This document shows positions 27,562-40,925 of a stretch of DNA of 64,000 bases, one piece after another. The position numbers and the translations under genes are program-made. Position 1 is the first letter of the stretch, and the number at the start of each line of letters is the position of its first letter. The stretch spans positions 1-64,000 of the forward strand of contig NW_027474191.1 in NCBI RefSeq assembly GCF_050947335.1. Direction: 5' to 3'. This DNA comes from Megachile rotundata (lineage: Eukaryota > Arthropoda > Insecta > Hymenoptera > Megachilidae). Under the pieces are notes generated by a model. The model was not told where the DNA came from. It did not search any database and saw nothing but the letters and a program-made list of their open reading frames with translations.

Positions 27562-29636
27562 ATAGTAATTGTCGTCCTATCGATCATATAAGCATAATAT
27601 GGCTAATAATATGAGTTAGATTGATAATAATAAGAGTAATGAGTATAGTAATTGTCGTTCTATCGATCATTTTTGCATAATATGGTTAATAATATGAGTT
27701 AGATTGATAACAATAAGAGTAGTGAGTATAGTAATTGTCGTTCTATCGATCATATAAGCATATTATGGCTAATAATATGAGTTAGAATGATAAAAATAAG
27801 AGTAGTGAGTATAGTAATTGTCGTCCCATCGATCATATAAGCATAATATGGCTAATAATATGAGTTAGATTGATAATAATAAGAGTAATGAGTATAGTAA
27901 TTGTCGTTCTATCGATCATATTTGCATAATATGGTTAATAATATGAGTTAGATTGATAACAATAAGAGTAGTGAGTATAGTAATTGTCGTCCTATCGATC
28001 ATATAAGCATAATATGGCTAATAATATGACTTAGATTGATAATAGTAAGAGTAATATGTACAGTAATTGTCGCTCTATCGATCATATGTGCATAATATGG
28101 TTAATAATATGAGTTAGGGTGATAATAGTGAGTGTAATAAGTATAGTAATTGTCGTTCTATCGATCACATAAGCATAATATGGCTAATAATATGAGGTAG
28201 ATTGATAATAATAAGAGTAATAAGTATAGTAATTATCGTTCTTTTCATCACATAAGCATAATATGGCTCATAATATGAGTTAGATTGATAATAATAAGAC
28301 TGATAAGTATAGTAATTGTCGTCCTATCGATCATATAAGCAAAATATGGCTAATAATATGAGTTAGATTGATAATAATAAGAGTAATAAGTATAGTAATT
28401 GTCGTTCTATCGATCATATAAGCATAATATGGCTAATAATATGAGTTAGATTGGTAATAATAAGAGTAATGAGTATAGTAAATGTCGTTCTATCGATCAT
28501 ATTAGCATAATATGGCTAATAATATGAGTTAGATTGATAATAATAAGAGTAATAGGTATAGTAAGTGTCGTCCTATCGATCACATAAGCATAATATGGCT
28601 AATAATATGAGTTAGATTGATAACAGTAAGAGTAATAAGTATAGTAATTGACGCTCTATCGATCATATGTGCATAATATGGCTAATAATAAGAGTTAGAT
28701 TGATAATAATAAGAGTAATAAGTATAGTAATTGTCGTCCTATCGATCATATAAGCATAATATGGCTAATAATATGAGTTAGATTGATAATAATAGGAGTA
28801 ATGAGTATAGTAATTGTCATTCTATCGATCATTTTGGCATAATATGGTTAATAATATGAGTTAGATTGATAACAATAAGAGTAGTGAGTATAGTAATTGT
28901 CGTCCTATCGATCATATAAGCATAATATGGCTAATAATATGAATTAGATTGATAATAGTGATTGTAATAAGTATAGTAATTGTCGTTCTATCGATCACAT
29001 AAGCATAATATGGCTAATAATATGAGTTAGATTGATAATAATAAGAGTAATAAGTATAGTAATTGTCGTTCTGTCGATCATATAAGCATGATATGGCTAA
29101 TAATATGAGTTAGATTGATAATAGTAAGAGTAATAAGTATAGTAATTATCGTTCTTTCGATCACATAAGCATAATATGGCTAATAATATGAGTTAGATTG
29201 ATAATAATAAGACTAATAAGTATAGTAATTGTCGTTCTGTCGATCATATAAGCATAATATGGCTAATAATATGAGTTAGATTGATAATAGTAAGAGTAAT
29301 AAGTATAGTAATTATCATTCTTTCGATCACATAAGCATAATATGGCTAATAATATGAGTTAGATTGATAATAATAAGACTAATAAGTATAGTAATTGCCG
29401 TCCTATCGATCATATAAGCATAATATGGCTAATAATATGAGTTAGATTGATAATAATAAGAGTAATGGGTATAGTAAATGTCGTTCTATCGATCATATTA
29501 GCATAATATGGCTAATAATATGAGTTAGATTGATAATAATAAGAGTAATGAGTATAGTAAATGTCGTTCTATCGATCATATTAGCATAATATGGCTAATA
29601 ATATGAGTTAGATTGATAATAATAAGAGTAATGAGT
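27562..29636. repeat. HOR segment after S2, 25 monomers
   Basis: Order: GTCGTCC, CATTTTTGC, a GCATATTATGG/TTAGAATG monomer, Y (28060), ATTATCGTTCTTTTCATC, AGCAAAATATGG, AATAGGT then GTAAGTGTCG, U (28641), GTCATT, GATTGTAATAAGT, alternating GTCGTTCTG and ATTATC(G/A)TT/TTTCG monomers, GCCGTCC/AATGGGT and AAATG monomers. The second half matches core copy 1 (positions 1080-1577). The first half matches the sequence after S3. Confidence 0.8.
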
Positions 29637-30134
29637 ATAGTAAATGTCGTTCTATCGATCATATTAGCATAATATGGCTAATAATATGAGTTAGATTGAT
29701 AATAATAAGAGTAATAAGTATAGTAATTGTCGGACTATCGATCATATAAGCATAATATGGCTAATAATATGAGTTAGAATGATAATAATAGGAGTAATGA
29801 GTATAGTAATTGTCGTTCTATCGATCATATTTGAATAATATGGTTAATAATATGAGTTAGATCGATAACAGTAAGAGTAGTGAGTATAGTAATTGTCGTC
29901 CTATCGATCATATAAGCATAATATGGCTAATAATATGAGTTAGATTGATAGTAATAAGACTTATAAGTATAGTAATTGCCGTCCTATCGATCATATAAGC
30001 ATAATATGGCTAATAATATGAGTTAGATTGATAATAATAAGAGTAATGGGTATAGTAAATGTCGTTCTATCGATCATATTAGCATAATATGGCTAATAAT
30101 ATGAGTTAGATTGATAATAATAAGAGTAATGAGT
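29637..30134. repeat. Six-monomer mini-HOR (498 bp) between two K monomers
   Basis: AAATG (29637), K with TTAGAATG (29720), an isolated third-L monomer (29803), AAGACTTAT tail (29886), GCCGTCC/AATGGGT, AAATG; then the same AAATG and K(TTAGAATG) pair restarts at 30135 and 30218. The K to third-L step skips most of a normal core unit, so this looks like a deletion product that was then duplicated or exchanged. Confidence 0.8.
29803..29885. repeat. Junction monomer: third-L monomer directly after K
   Basis: Carries CATATTTGAATAATATGG and GATAACAGTAAGAG, normally preceded by the GTGGATC and GAGAAGTCAGT monomers. Here it follows K, which ends AATAGGAGTAATGAGT. The normal successor of K, GTCATT with CATTTTGGC, is replaced. 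One further private change is GAGTTAGATCGATAAC. Confidence 0.75.
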
Positions 30135-31545
30135 ATAGTAAATGTCGTTCTATCGATCATATTAGCATAATATGGCTAATAATATGAGTTAGATTGATAA
30201 TAATAAGAGTAATAAGTATAGTAATTGTCGGACTATCGATCATATAAGCATAATATGGCTAATAATATGAGTTAGAATGATAATAATAGGAGTAATGAGT
30301 ATAGTAATTGTCATTCTATCGATCATTTTGGCATAATATGGTTAATAATATGAGTTAGATTGATAACAATAAGAGTAGTGAGTATAGTAATTGTCGTCCT
30401 ATCGATCATATAAGCATAATATGGCTAATAATATGAGTTAGATTGATAATAATAAGAGTAATGAGTATATTAATTGTCGTTCTGTCGATCATATAAGCAT
30501 AATATGGCGAATAATATGCGTTAGATTGATAATAATTAGAGTAATGAGTACAGTAAATGTCGTTCTATCGATCATATAAGCATAATATGGCTAATAATAT
30601 GAGTTAGATTGATAATAATAAGAGTAATGAGTATAGTAATTGCCGTTCTATCGATCATATAAGCATAATATGACTAATAATATGAGTTAGATTGATAATA
30701 ATAAGAGTAATATGTATAGTAATTGTCGTTCTATCGATCACATAAGCATAATATGGCTAATAATATGAGTTAGATTGATAATAGTAAGAGTAATAAGTAT
30801 AGTAATTATCGTTCTTTCGATCACATAAGCATAATATGGCTAATAATATGAGTTAGATTGATAATAATAAGACTAATAAGTATAGTAATTGTCGTTCTGT
30901 CGATCATATAAGCATAATATGGCTAATAATATGAGTTAGATTGATAATAATAAGACTAATAAGTATAGTAATTGCCGTCCTATCGATCATATAAGCATAA
31001 TATGGCTAATAATATGAGTTAGATTGATAATAATAAGAGTAATAAGTATAGTAATTGTCGTTCTATCGATCATATAAGCATATTATGGCTAATAATATGG
31101 GTTAGAATGATAAAAATAAGAGAAGTCAGTATAGTAATTGTGGATCTATCGATCATATAAGCATAATATGCCTAATAACATGAGTTAGGTTGATAATAAT
31201 AAGAGTAATAAGTATAGTAATTGTCGTTCTATCGATCATATTTGAATAATATGGTTAATAATATGAGTTAGATTGATAACAGTAAGAGTAGTGAGTATAG
31301 TAATTGTCGTCCTATCGATCATATAAGCATAATATGGCTAATAATATGAGTTAGATTGATAGTAATAAGACTTATAAGTATAGTAATTGCCGTCCTATCG
31401 ATCATATAAGCATAATATGGCTAATAATATGAGTTAGATTGATAATAATAAGAGTAATGGGTATAGTAAATGTCGTTCTATCGATCATATTAGCATAATA
31501 TGGCTAATAATATGAGTTAGATTGATAATAATAAGAGTAATGAGT
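30135..31545. repeat. Core HOR segment, 17 monomers
   Basis: AAATG (30135), K (30218, with TTAGAATG), GTCATT, GTCGTCC, ATATTAATTG, ACAGTAAATG, GCCGTTC/ATATGACTAAT, CACATAAG, ATTATCGTTCTTTCG, GTCGTTCTG, GCCGTCC, the L trio (31048-31296), AAGACTTAT, GCCGTCC/AATGGGT, AAATG. It is a shortened core unit: nine monomers fewer than the 26-monomer copy, lost mainly between the AATATGT monomer and the L trio. Confidence 0.8.
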
Positions 31546-33703
31546 ATAGTAAATGTCGTTCTATCGATCATATTAGCATAATATGGCTAATAATATGAGT
31601 TAGATTGATAATAATAAGAGTAATAAGTATAGTAATTGTCGGACTATCGATCATATAAGCATAATATGGCTAATAATATGAGTTAGATTGATAATAATAG
31701 GAGTAATGAGTATAGTAATTGTCATTCTATCGATCATTTTGGCATAATATGGTTAATAATATGAGTTAGATTGATAACAATAAGAGTAGTGAGTATAGTA
31801 ATTGTCGTCCTATCGATCATATAAGCATAATATGGCTAATAATATGAGTTAGATTGATAATAATAAGAGTAATGAGTATATTAATTGTCGTTCTGTCGAT
31901 CATATAAGCATAATATGGCGAATAATATGCGTTAGATTGATAATAATTAGAGTAATGAGTACAGTAAATGTCGTTCTATCGATCATATAAGCATAATATG
32001 GCTAATAATATGAGTTAGATTGATAATAATAAGAGTAATGAGTATAGTAATTGCCGTTCTATCGATCATATAAGCATAATATGACTAATAATATGAGTTA
32101 GATTGATAATAATAAGAGTAATATGTATAGTAATTGTCGTTCTATCGATCATATAAGCATAATATGGCTAATAATATGAGTTAGATTGATAGTAATAAGA
32201 CTTATAAGTATAGTAATTGCCGTCCTATCGATCATATAAGCATAATATGGCTAATAATATGAGTTAGATTGATAATAATAAGAGTAATGGGTATAGTAAA
32301 TGTCGTTCTATCGATCATATTAGCATAATATGGCTAATAATATGAGTTAGATTGATAATAATAAGAGTAATGAGTATAGTAAATGTCGTTCTATCGATCA
32401 TATTAGCATAATATGGTTAATAATATGAGTTAGATTGATAACAATAAGAGTAGTGAGTATAGTAATTGTCGTCCTATCGATCATATAAGCATAATATGGC
32501 TAATAATATGAGTTAGATTGATAATAATAAGAGTAATGAGTGTAGTAATTGTCGTTCTATCGATGATTTTTGCATAATATGGTTAGTAATATGAGTTAGA
32601 TTGATAACAATAAGAGTAGTGGGTATAGTAATTGTCGTCCTATCGATCATATAAGCATAATATGGCTAATAATATGAATTAGATTGATAATAGTGATTGT
32701 AATAAGTATAGTAATTGTCGTTCTATCGATCACATAAGCATAATATGGCTAATAATATGAGTTAGATTGATAATAATAAGAGTAATAAGTATAGTAATTG
32801 TCGTTCTGTCGATCATATAAGCATAATATGGCTAATAATATGAGTTAGATTGATAATAGTAAGAGTAATAAGTATAGTAATTATCGTTCTTTCGATCACA
32901 TAAGCATAATATGGCTAATAATATGAGTTAGATTGATAATAATAAGACTAATAAGTATAGTAATTGTCGTTCTGTCGATCATATAAGCATAATATGGCTA
33001 ATAATATGAGTTAGATTGATAATAGTAAGAGTAATAAGTATAGTAATTATCATTCTTTCGATCACATAAGCATAATATGGCTAATAATATGAGTTAGATT
33101 GATAATAATAAGACTAATAAGTATAGTAATTGCCGTCCTATCGATCATATAAGCATAATATGGCTAATAATATGAGTTAGATTGATAATAATAAGAGTAA
33201 TAAGTATAGTAATTGTCGTTCTATCGATCATATAAGCATATTATGGCTAATAATATGGGTTAGAATGATAAAAATAAGAGAAGTCAGTATAGTAATTGTG
33301 GATCTATCGATCATATAAGCATAATATGCCTAATAACATGAGTTAGGTTGATAGTAATAAGAGTAATAAGTATAGTAATTGTCGTTCTATCGATCATATT
33401 TGAATAATATGGTTAATAATATGAGTTAGATTGATAACAGTAAGAGTAGTGAGTATAGTAATTGTCGTCCTATCGATCATATAAGCATAATATGGCTAAT
33501 AATATGAGTTAGATTGATAGTAATAAGACTTATAAGTATAGTAATTGCCGTCCTATCGATCATATAAGCATAATATGGCTAATAATATGAGTTAGATTGA
33601 TAATAATAAGAGTAATGGGTATAGTAAATGTCGTTCTATCGATCATATTAGCATAATATGGCTAATAATATGAGTTAGATTGATAATAATAAAAGTAATG
33701 AGT
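31546..33703. repeat. 26-monomer core HOR, near-identical to bases 1-2158
   Basis: Monomer for monomer this stretch repeats 1-2158, about 31.5 kb away, including the rare GTAG/GATGATTTTTGC monomer, the GATTGTAATAAGT monomer and the L trio (33206-33454). In a visual comparison I noticed only two substitutions: GATAGTAATAAGAG near 33350 for GATAATAATAAGAG, and AAAAGTAATGAGT near 33691 for AAGAGTAATGAGT. A few more may be missed by eye. This and copy 1 are the cleanest 26-monomer units in the window. Confidence 0.86.
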
Positions 33704-33786
33704 ATAGTAAATGTCGTTCTATCGATCATATAAGCATAATATGGCTAATAATATGAGTTAGATTGATAATAATAAGAGTAATGAGT
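33704..33786. repeat. Junction monomer skipping the K section
   Basis: Starts ATAGTAAATG like the pre-K monomers but continues CATATAAGC with tail AATGAGT like the ACAGTAAATG class, and is followed by GCCGTTC/ATATGACTAAT. Five core monomers including K are therefore absent. Confidence 0.65.
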
Positions 33787-36700
33787 ATAGTAATTGCCGT
33801 TCTATCGATCATATAAGCATAATATGACTAATAATATGAGTTAGATTGATAATAATAAGAGTAATATGTATAGTAATTGTCGTTCTATCGATCATATAAG
33901 CATAATATGGCTAATAATATGAGTTAGATTGATAGTAATAAGACTTATAAGTATAGTAATTGCCGTCCTATCGATCATATAAGCATAATATGGCTAATAA
34001 TATGAGTTAGATTGATAATAATAAGAGTAATGGGTATAGTAAATGTCGTTCTATCGATCATATTAGCATAATATGGCTAATAATATGAGTTAGATTGATA
34101 ATAATAAGAGTAATGAGTATAGTAAATGTCGTTCTATCGATCATATAAGCATAATATGCCTAATAATATGATTTAGGTTGATAATAAGAAGAGTAATAAG
34201 TTTAGTAATTGTCGTTCTATCGGTCATATTTACATAATATGGTTAATAATATGAGTTAGATTGATAACAATAAGAGTAGTGAGTATAGTAATTGTCGTCC
34301 TATCGATCATATAAGCATAATATGGCTAATAATATGAGTTAGGTTGATAATAATAAGAGTAATGAGTTTAGTAATTGTCGTTCTATCGGTCATATTTGCA
34401 TAATATGGTTAATAATATGAGTTAGATTGATAACAATAAGACTAGTGAGTATAGTAATTGTCGTCCTATCGATCATATAAGCATAATATGTCTAATAATA
34501 TGAGTTAGATTGACAACAATAAGAGTAGTGAGTATAGTAATTGTCGTTCTATCGATCATATTTGCATAATATGGTTAATAATATGAGTTGGATTGATAAC
34601 AATAAGAGTAGTGAGTATAGTAATTGTCTTCCTATCGATCATATAAGCATAATATAGCTAATAATATGAGTTAGATTGATAATAATAAGAGTAATAAGTA
34701 TAGTAATTGTCGTCCTATCGATCATATAAGCATAATATGGCTAATAATATAAGTTAGATTGATAATAATAAGAGTAATGAGTATAGTAATTGTCGTTCTA
34801 TCGATCATTTTTGCATAATATGGTTAATAATATGAGTTAGATTGATAACAATAAGAGTAGTGAGTATAGTAATTGCCGTCCTATCGATCATATAAGCATA
34901 ATATGGCTAATAATATGAATTAGATTGATAATAGTGAGTGTAATAAGTATAGTAATTGTCGTTCTATCGATCACATAAGCATAATATGGCTAATAATATG
35001 AGTTAGATTGAAAATAATAAGAGTAATAAGTATAGTAATTGTCGTTCTGTCGATCATATAAGCATAATATGGCTAATAATATGAGTTAGATTGATAATAA
35101 TAAGAGTAATGAGTATAGTAAATGTCGTTCTATCGATCATATTAGCATAATATGGCTAATAATATGAGTTAGATTGATAATAATAAGAGTAATGAGTATA
35201 GTAATTGTCGTTCTATCGATCATATAAGCATATTATGGCTAATAATATGAGTTAGAATGATAAAAATAAGAGTAGTGAGTATAGTAATTGTCGTCCTATC
35301 GATCATATAAGCATAATATGGCTAATAATATGAGTTAGATTGATAATAATAAGAGTAATGAGTATAGTAATTGTCGTTCTATCGATCATATTTGCATAAT
35401 ATGGTTAATAATATGAGTTAGATTGATAACAATAAGAGTAGTGAGTATAGTAATTGTCGTCCTATCGATCATATAAGCATAATATGGCTAATAATATGAG
35501 TTAGATTGATAATAATAAGAGTAATGAGTATAGTAAATGTCGTTCTATCGATCATATTAGCATAATATGGCTAATAATATGAGTTAGATTGATAATAATA
35601 AGAGTAATAGGTATAGTAAGTGTCGTCCTATCGATCACATAAGCATAATATGGCTAATAATATGAGTTAGATTGATAACAGTAAGAGTAATAAGTATAGT
35701 AATTGACGCTCTATCGATCATATGTGCATAATATGGCTAATAATAAGAGTTAGATTGATAATAATAAGAGTAATAAGTATAGTAATTGTCGTCCTATCGA
35801 TCATATAAGCATAATATGGCTAATAATATGAGTTAGATTGATAATAATAGGAGTAATGAGTATAGTAATTGTCATTCTATCGATCATTTTGGCATAATAT
35901 GGTTAATAATATGAGTTAGATTGATAACAATAAGAGTAGTGAGTATAGTAATTGTCGTCCTATCGATCATATAAGCATAATATGGCTAATAATATGAGTT
36001 AGATTGATAATAATAAGAGTAATGAGTATAGTAATTGTCGTTCTATCGATGATTTTTGCATAATATGGTTAGTAATATGAGTTAGATTGATAACAATAAG
36101 AGTAGTGGGTATAGTAATTGTCGTCCTATCGATCATATAAGCATAATATGGCTAATAATATGAATTAGATTGATAATAGTGATTGTAATAAGTATAGTAA
36201 TTGTCGTTCTATCGATCACATAAGCATAATATGGCTAATAATATGAGTTAGATTGATAATAATAAGAGTAATAAGTATAGTAATTGTCGTTCTGTCGATC
36301 ATATAAGCATAATATGGCAAATAATATGAGTTAGATTGATAATAGTAAGAGTAATAAGTATAGTAATTATCGTTCTTTCGATCACATAAGCATAATATGG
36401 CTAATAATATGAGTTAGATTGATAATAATAAGACTAATAAGTATAGTAATTGTCGTTCTGTCGATCATATAAGCATAATATGGCTAATAATATGAGTTAG
36501 ATTGATAATAGTAAGAGTAATAAGTATAGTAATTATCATTCTTTCGATCACATAAGCATAATATGGCTAATAATATGAGTTAGATTGATAATAATAAGAC
36601 TAATAAGTATAGTAATTGCCGTCCTATCGATCATATAAGCATAATATGGCTAATAATATGAGTTAGATTGATAATAATAAGAGTAATAAGTATAGTAATT

Positions 36701-37023
36701 GTCGTTCTATCGATCATATAAGCATATTATGGCTAATAATATGGGTTAGAATGATAAAAATAAGAGAAGTCAGTATAGTAATTGTGGATCTATCGATCAT
36801 ATAAGCATAATATGCCTAATAACATGAGTTAGGTTGATAATAATAAGAGTAATAAGTATAGTAATTGTCGTTCTATCGATCATATTTGAATAATATGGTT
36901 AATAATATGAGTTAGATTGATAACAGTAAGAGTAGTGAGTATAGTAATTGTCGTCCTATCGATCATATAAGCATAATATGGCTAATAATATGAGTTAGAT
37001 TGATAGTAATAAGACTTATAAGT

Positions 37024-37105
37024 ATAGTAATTGCCGTCCTATCGATCATATAAGCATAATATGGCTAATAATATGAGTTAGATTGATAATAATAAGAGTA
37101 ATGGT
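37024..37105. repeat. 82-bp monomer with private -1 base
   Basis: The tail reads GAGTAATGGTATAG where the same class elsewhere reads GAGTAATGGGTATAG, so one G of three is lost. Only this copy has it. It is a short homopolymer, so a sequencing slip is possible. Confidence 0.9.
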
Positions 37106-37271
37106 ATAGTAAATGTCGTTCTATCGATCATATTAGCATAATATGGCTAATAATATGAGTTAGATTGATAATAATAAGAGTAATGAGTATAGTAAATGTC
37201 GTTCTATCGATCATATTAGCATAATATGGCTAATAATATGAGTTAGATTGATAATAATAAGAGTAATGAGT

Positions 37272-37354
37272 ACAGTAAATGTCGTTCTATCGATCATATA
37301 AGCATAATATGGTTAATAATATGAGTTAGATTGATAACAATAAGAGTAGTGAGT
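37272..37354. repeat. Chimeric junction monomer at the left edge of S3
   Basis: The front is ACAGTAAATG with CATATAAGC (core class normally found after ATATTAATTG). From about position 42 it is type B: GGTTAATAATATG and GATAACAATAAGAGTAGTGA. The next monomer, 37355, starts the 9.4-kb colinearity with S1. The crossover therefore lies within monomer positions 31-42, the most conserved part. Confidence 0.8.
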
Positions 37355-40300
37355 ATAGTAATTGTCGTCCTATCGATCATATAAGCATAATATGGCTAAT
37401 AATATGAGTTAGATTGATAATAATAAGAGTAATGAGTATATTAATTGTCGTTCTGTCGATCATATAAGCATAATATGGCGAATAATATGCGTTAGATTGA
37501 TAATAATTAGAGTAATGAGTACAGTAAATGTCGTTCTATCGATCATATAAGCATAATATGGCTAATAATATGAGTTAGATTGATAATAATAAGAGTAATG
37601 AGTATAGTAATTGCCGTTCTATCGATCATATAAGCATAATATGACTAATAATATGAGTTAGATTGATAATAATAAGAGTAATATGTATAGTAATTGTCGT
37701 TCTATCGATCATATAAGCATAATATGGCTAATAATATGAGTTAGATTGATAATAATAAGAGTAATGAGTATAGTAAATGTCGTTCTATCGATCATATTAG
37801 CATAATATGGCTAATAATATGAGTTAGATTGATAATAATAAGAGTAATGAGTATAGTAAATGTCGTTCTATCGATCATATTAGCATAATATGGCTAATAA
37901 TATGAGTTAGATTGATAACAATAAGAGTAGTGAGTATAGTAATTCTCGTCCTATCGATCATATAAGCATAATATGGCTAATAATATGAGTTAGATTGACA
38001 ACAATAAGAGTAGTGAGTATAGTAATTGTCGTTCTATCGATCATATTTGCATAATATGGTTAATAATATGAGTTGGATTGATAACAATAAGAGTAGTGAG
38101 TATAGTAATTGTCTTCCTATCGATCATATAAGCATAATATAGCTAATAATATGAGTTAGATTGATAATAATAAGAGTAATAAGTATAGTAATTGTCGTCC
38201 TATCGATCATATAAGCATAATATGGCTAATAATATGAGTTAGATTGATAATAATAAGAGTAATGAGTATAGTAATTGTCGTTCTATCGATCATTTTTGCA
38301 TAATATGGTTAATAGTATGAGTTAGATTGATAACAATAAGAGTAGTGAGTATAGTAATTGTCGTCCTATCGATCATATATGCATAATATGGCTAATAATA
38401 TGAATTAGATTGATAATAGTGAGTGTAATAAGTATAGTAATTGTCGTTCTATCGATCACATAAGCATAATATGGCTAATAATATGAGTTAGATTGATAAT
38501 AATAAGAGTAATGAGTATAGTAAATGTCGTTCTATCGATCATATTAGCATAATATGGCTAATAATATGAGTTAGATTGATAATAATAAGAGTAATAAGTA
38601 TAGTAATTGTCGTCCTATCGATCACATAAGCATAATATGGCTAATAATATGAGTTAGATTGATAATAATAAGAGTAATGAGTATAGTAATTGTCGTTCTA
38701 TCGATCATATTTGCATAATATGGTTAATAATATGATTTAGATTGATAACAATAAGAGTAGTGAGTATAGTAATTGTCGTCCTATCGATCATATAAGCATA
38801 ATATGGCTAATAATATGAATTAGATTGATAATAGTGAGTGTAATAAGTATAATAATTGTCGTTCTATCGATCACATAAGCATAATATGGCTAATAATATG
38901 AGTTAGACTGATAATAATAAGAGAAATAAGTATAGTAATTGTCGTTCTGGCGATCATATAAGCATAATATGGCTAATAATATGGGTTAGATTGATAATAG
39001 TAAGAGTAATAAGTATAGTAATCATCGTTCTTTCGATCACATAAGCATAATATGGCTACTAATATGAGTTAGATTGATAATAATAAGAGTAATAAGTATA
39101 GTAATTGTCGTTCTATCGATCATATAAGCATAATATGGCTAATAATATGAGTTAGATTGATAATAGTGAGTGTAATAAGTATAATAATTGTCGTTCTATC
39201 GATCACATAAGCACAATATGGCTAATAATATGAGTTAGATTGATAATAATAAGAGTAATGAGTATAGTAATTGTGCATCTATGAATCATATAAGCATAAT
39301 ATGCCTAATAATATGATTTAGGTTGATAATAAGAAGAGTAATAAGTTTAGTAATTGTCGTTCTATCGGTCATATTTGCATAATATGGTTAATAATATGAG
39401 TTAGATTGATAACAATAAGAGTAGTGAGTATAGTAATTGTCGTCCTATCGATCATATAAGCATAATATGGCTAATAATATGAGTTAGGTTGATAATAATA
39501 AGAGTAATGAGTTTAGTAATTGTCGTTCTATCGGTCATATTTGCATAATATGGTTAATAATATGAGTTAGATTGATAACAATAAGACTAGTGAGTATAGT
39601 AATTGTCGTCCTATCGATCATATAAGCATAATATGTCTAATAATATGAGTTAGATTGACAACAATAAGAGTAGTGAGTATAGTAATTGTCGTTCTATCGA
39701 TCATATTTGCATAATATGGTTAATAATATGAGTTGGATTGATAACAATAAGAGTAGTGAGTATAGTAATTGTCTTCCTATCGATCATATAAGCATAATAT
39801 AGCTAATAATATGAGTTAGATTGATAATAATAAGAGTAATAAGTATAGTAATTGTCGTCCTATCGATCATATAAGCATAATATGGCTAATAATATGAGTT
39901 AGATTGATAATAATAAGAGTAATGAGTATAGCAATTGTCGTTCTATCGATCATTTTTGCATAATATGGTTAATAATATGAGTTAGATTGATAACAATAAG
40001 AGTAGTGAGTATAGTAATTGTCGTCCTATCGATCATATAAGCATAATATGGCTAATAATATGAGTTAGATTGAAAATAATAAGAGTAATAAGTATAGTAA
40101 TTGTCGTTCTGTCGATCATATAAGCATATTATGGCTAATAATATGAGTTAGAATGATAAAAATAAGAGTAGTGAGTATAGTAATTGTCGTCCTATCGATC
40201 ATATAAGCATAATATGGCTAATAATATGAGTTAGATTGATAATAATAAGAGTAATGAGTATAGTAAATGTCGTTCTATCGATCATATTAGCATAATATGG

Positions 40301-40840
40301 CTAATAATATGAGTTAGATTGATAATAATAAGAGTAATGAGTATAGTAATTGTCGTTCTATCGATCATATAAGCATATTATGGCTAATAATATGAGTTAG
40401 AATGATAAAAATAAGAGTAGTGAGTATAGTAATTGTCGTCCTATCGATCATATAAGCATAATATGGCTAATAATATGAGTTAGATTGATAATAATAAGAG
40501 TAATGAGTATAGTAATTGTCGTTCTATCGATCATATTTGCATAATATGGTTAATAATATGAGTTAGATTGATAACAATAAGAGTAGTGAGTATAGTAATT
40601 GTCGTCCTATCGATCATATAAGCATAATATGGCTAATAATATGAGTTAGATTGATAATAGTAAGAGTAATATGTACAGTAATTGGCGCTCTATCGATCAT
40701 ATGTGCATAATATGGTTAATAATATGAGTTAGGGTGATAATATTGAGTGTAATAAGTATAGTAATTGTCGTTCTATCGATCACATAAGCATAATATGGCT
40801 AATAATATGAGGTAGATTGATAATAATAAGAGTAATAAGT

Positions 40841-40925
40841 ATAGTAATTATCGTTCTTTTCATCACATAAGCATAATATGGCTCATAATATGAGTTAGAT
40901 TATTATAATAATAAGACTGATAAGT
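40841..40925. repeat. 85-bp monomer with 2-bp insertion (S3 copy)
   Basis: Same TTAGATTATTATAATAATA insertion as at 12285 and 22247, with the same neighbours. It is the third copy of the marker and ties S3 to S1 and S2. Confidence 0.92.

Larger units (their letters stand above)
33704..37354. repeat. Mosaic HOR segment before S3, 44 monomers
   Basis: Starts with an AAATG monomer joined to a CATATAAGC body (core monomers skipped, K absent), then GCCGTTC/ATATGACTAAT and AAGACTTAT. A CCTAATAATATGATTTAGG monomer follows at about 34118, then TTAGG, W (about 34.6 kb), U (about 35.7 kb), a GATGATTTTTGC monomer (about 36.0 kb), GATTGTAATAAGT, alternating GTCGTTCTG/ATTATC monomers, the L trio (36692-36940), the 82-bp monomer at 37024 and the chimeric monomer at 37272. 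It mixes S-type and core-type runs. Confidence 0.78.
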
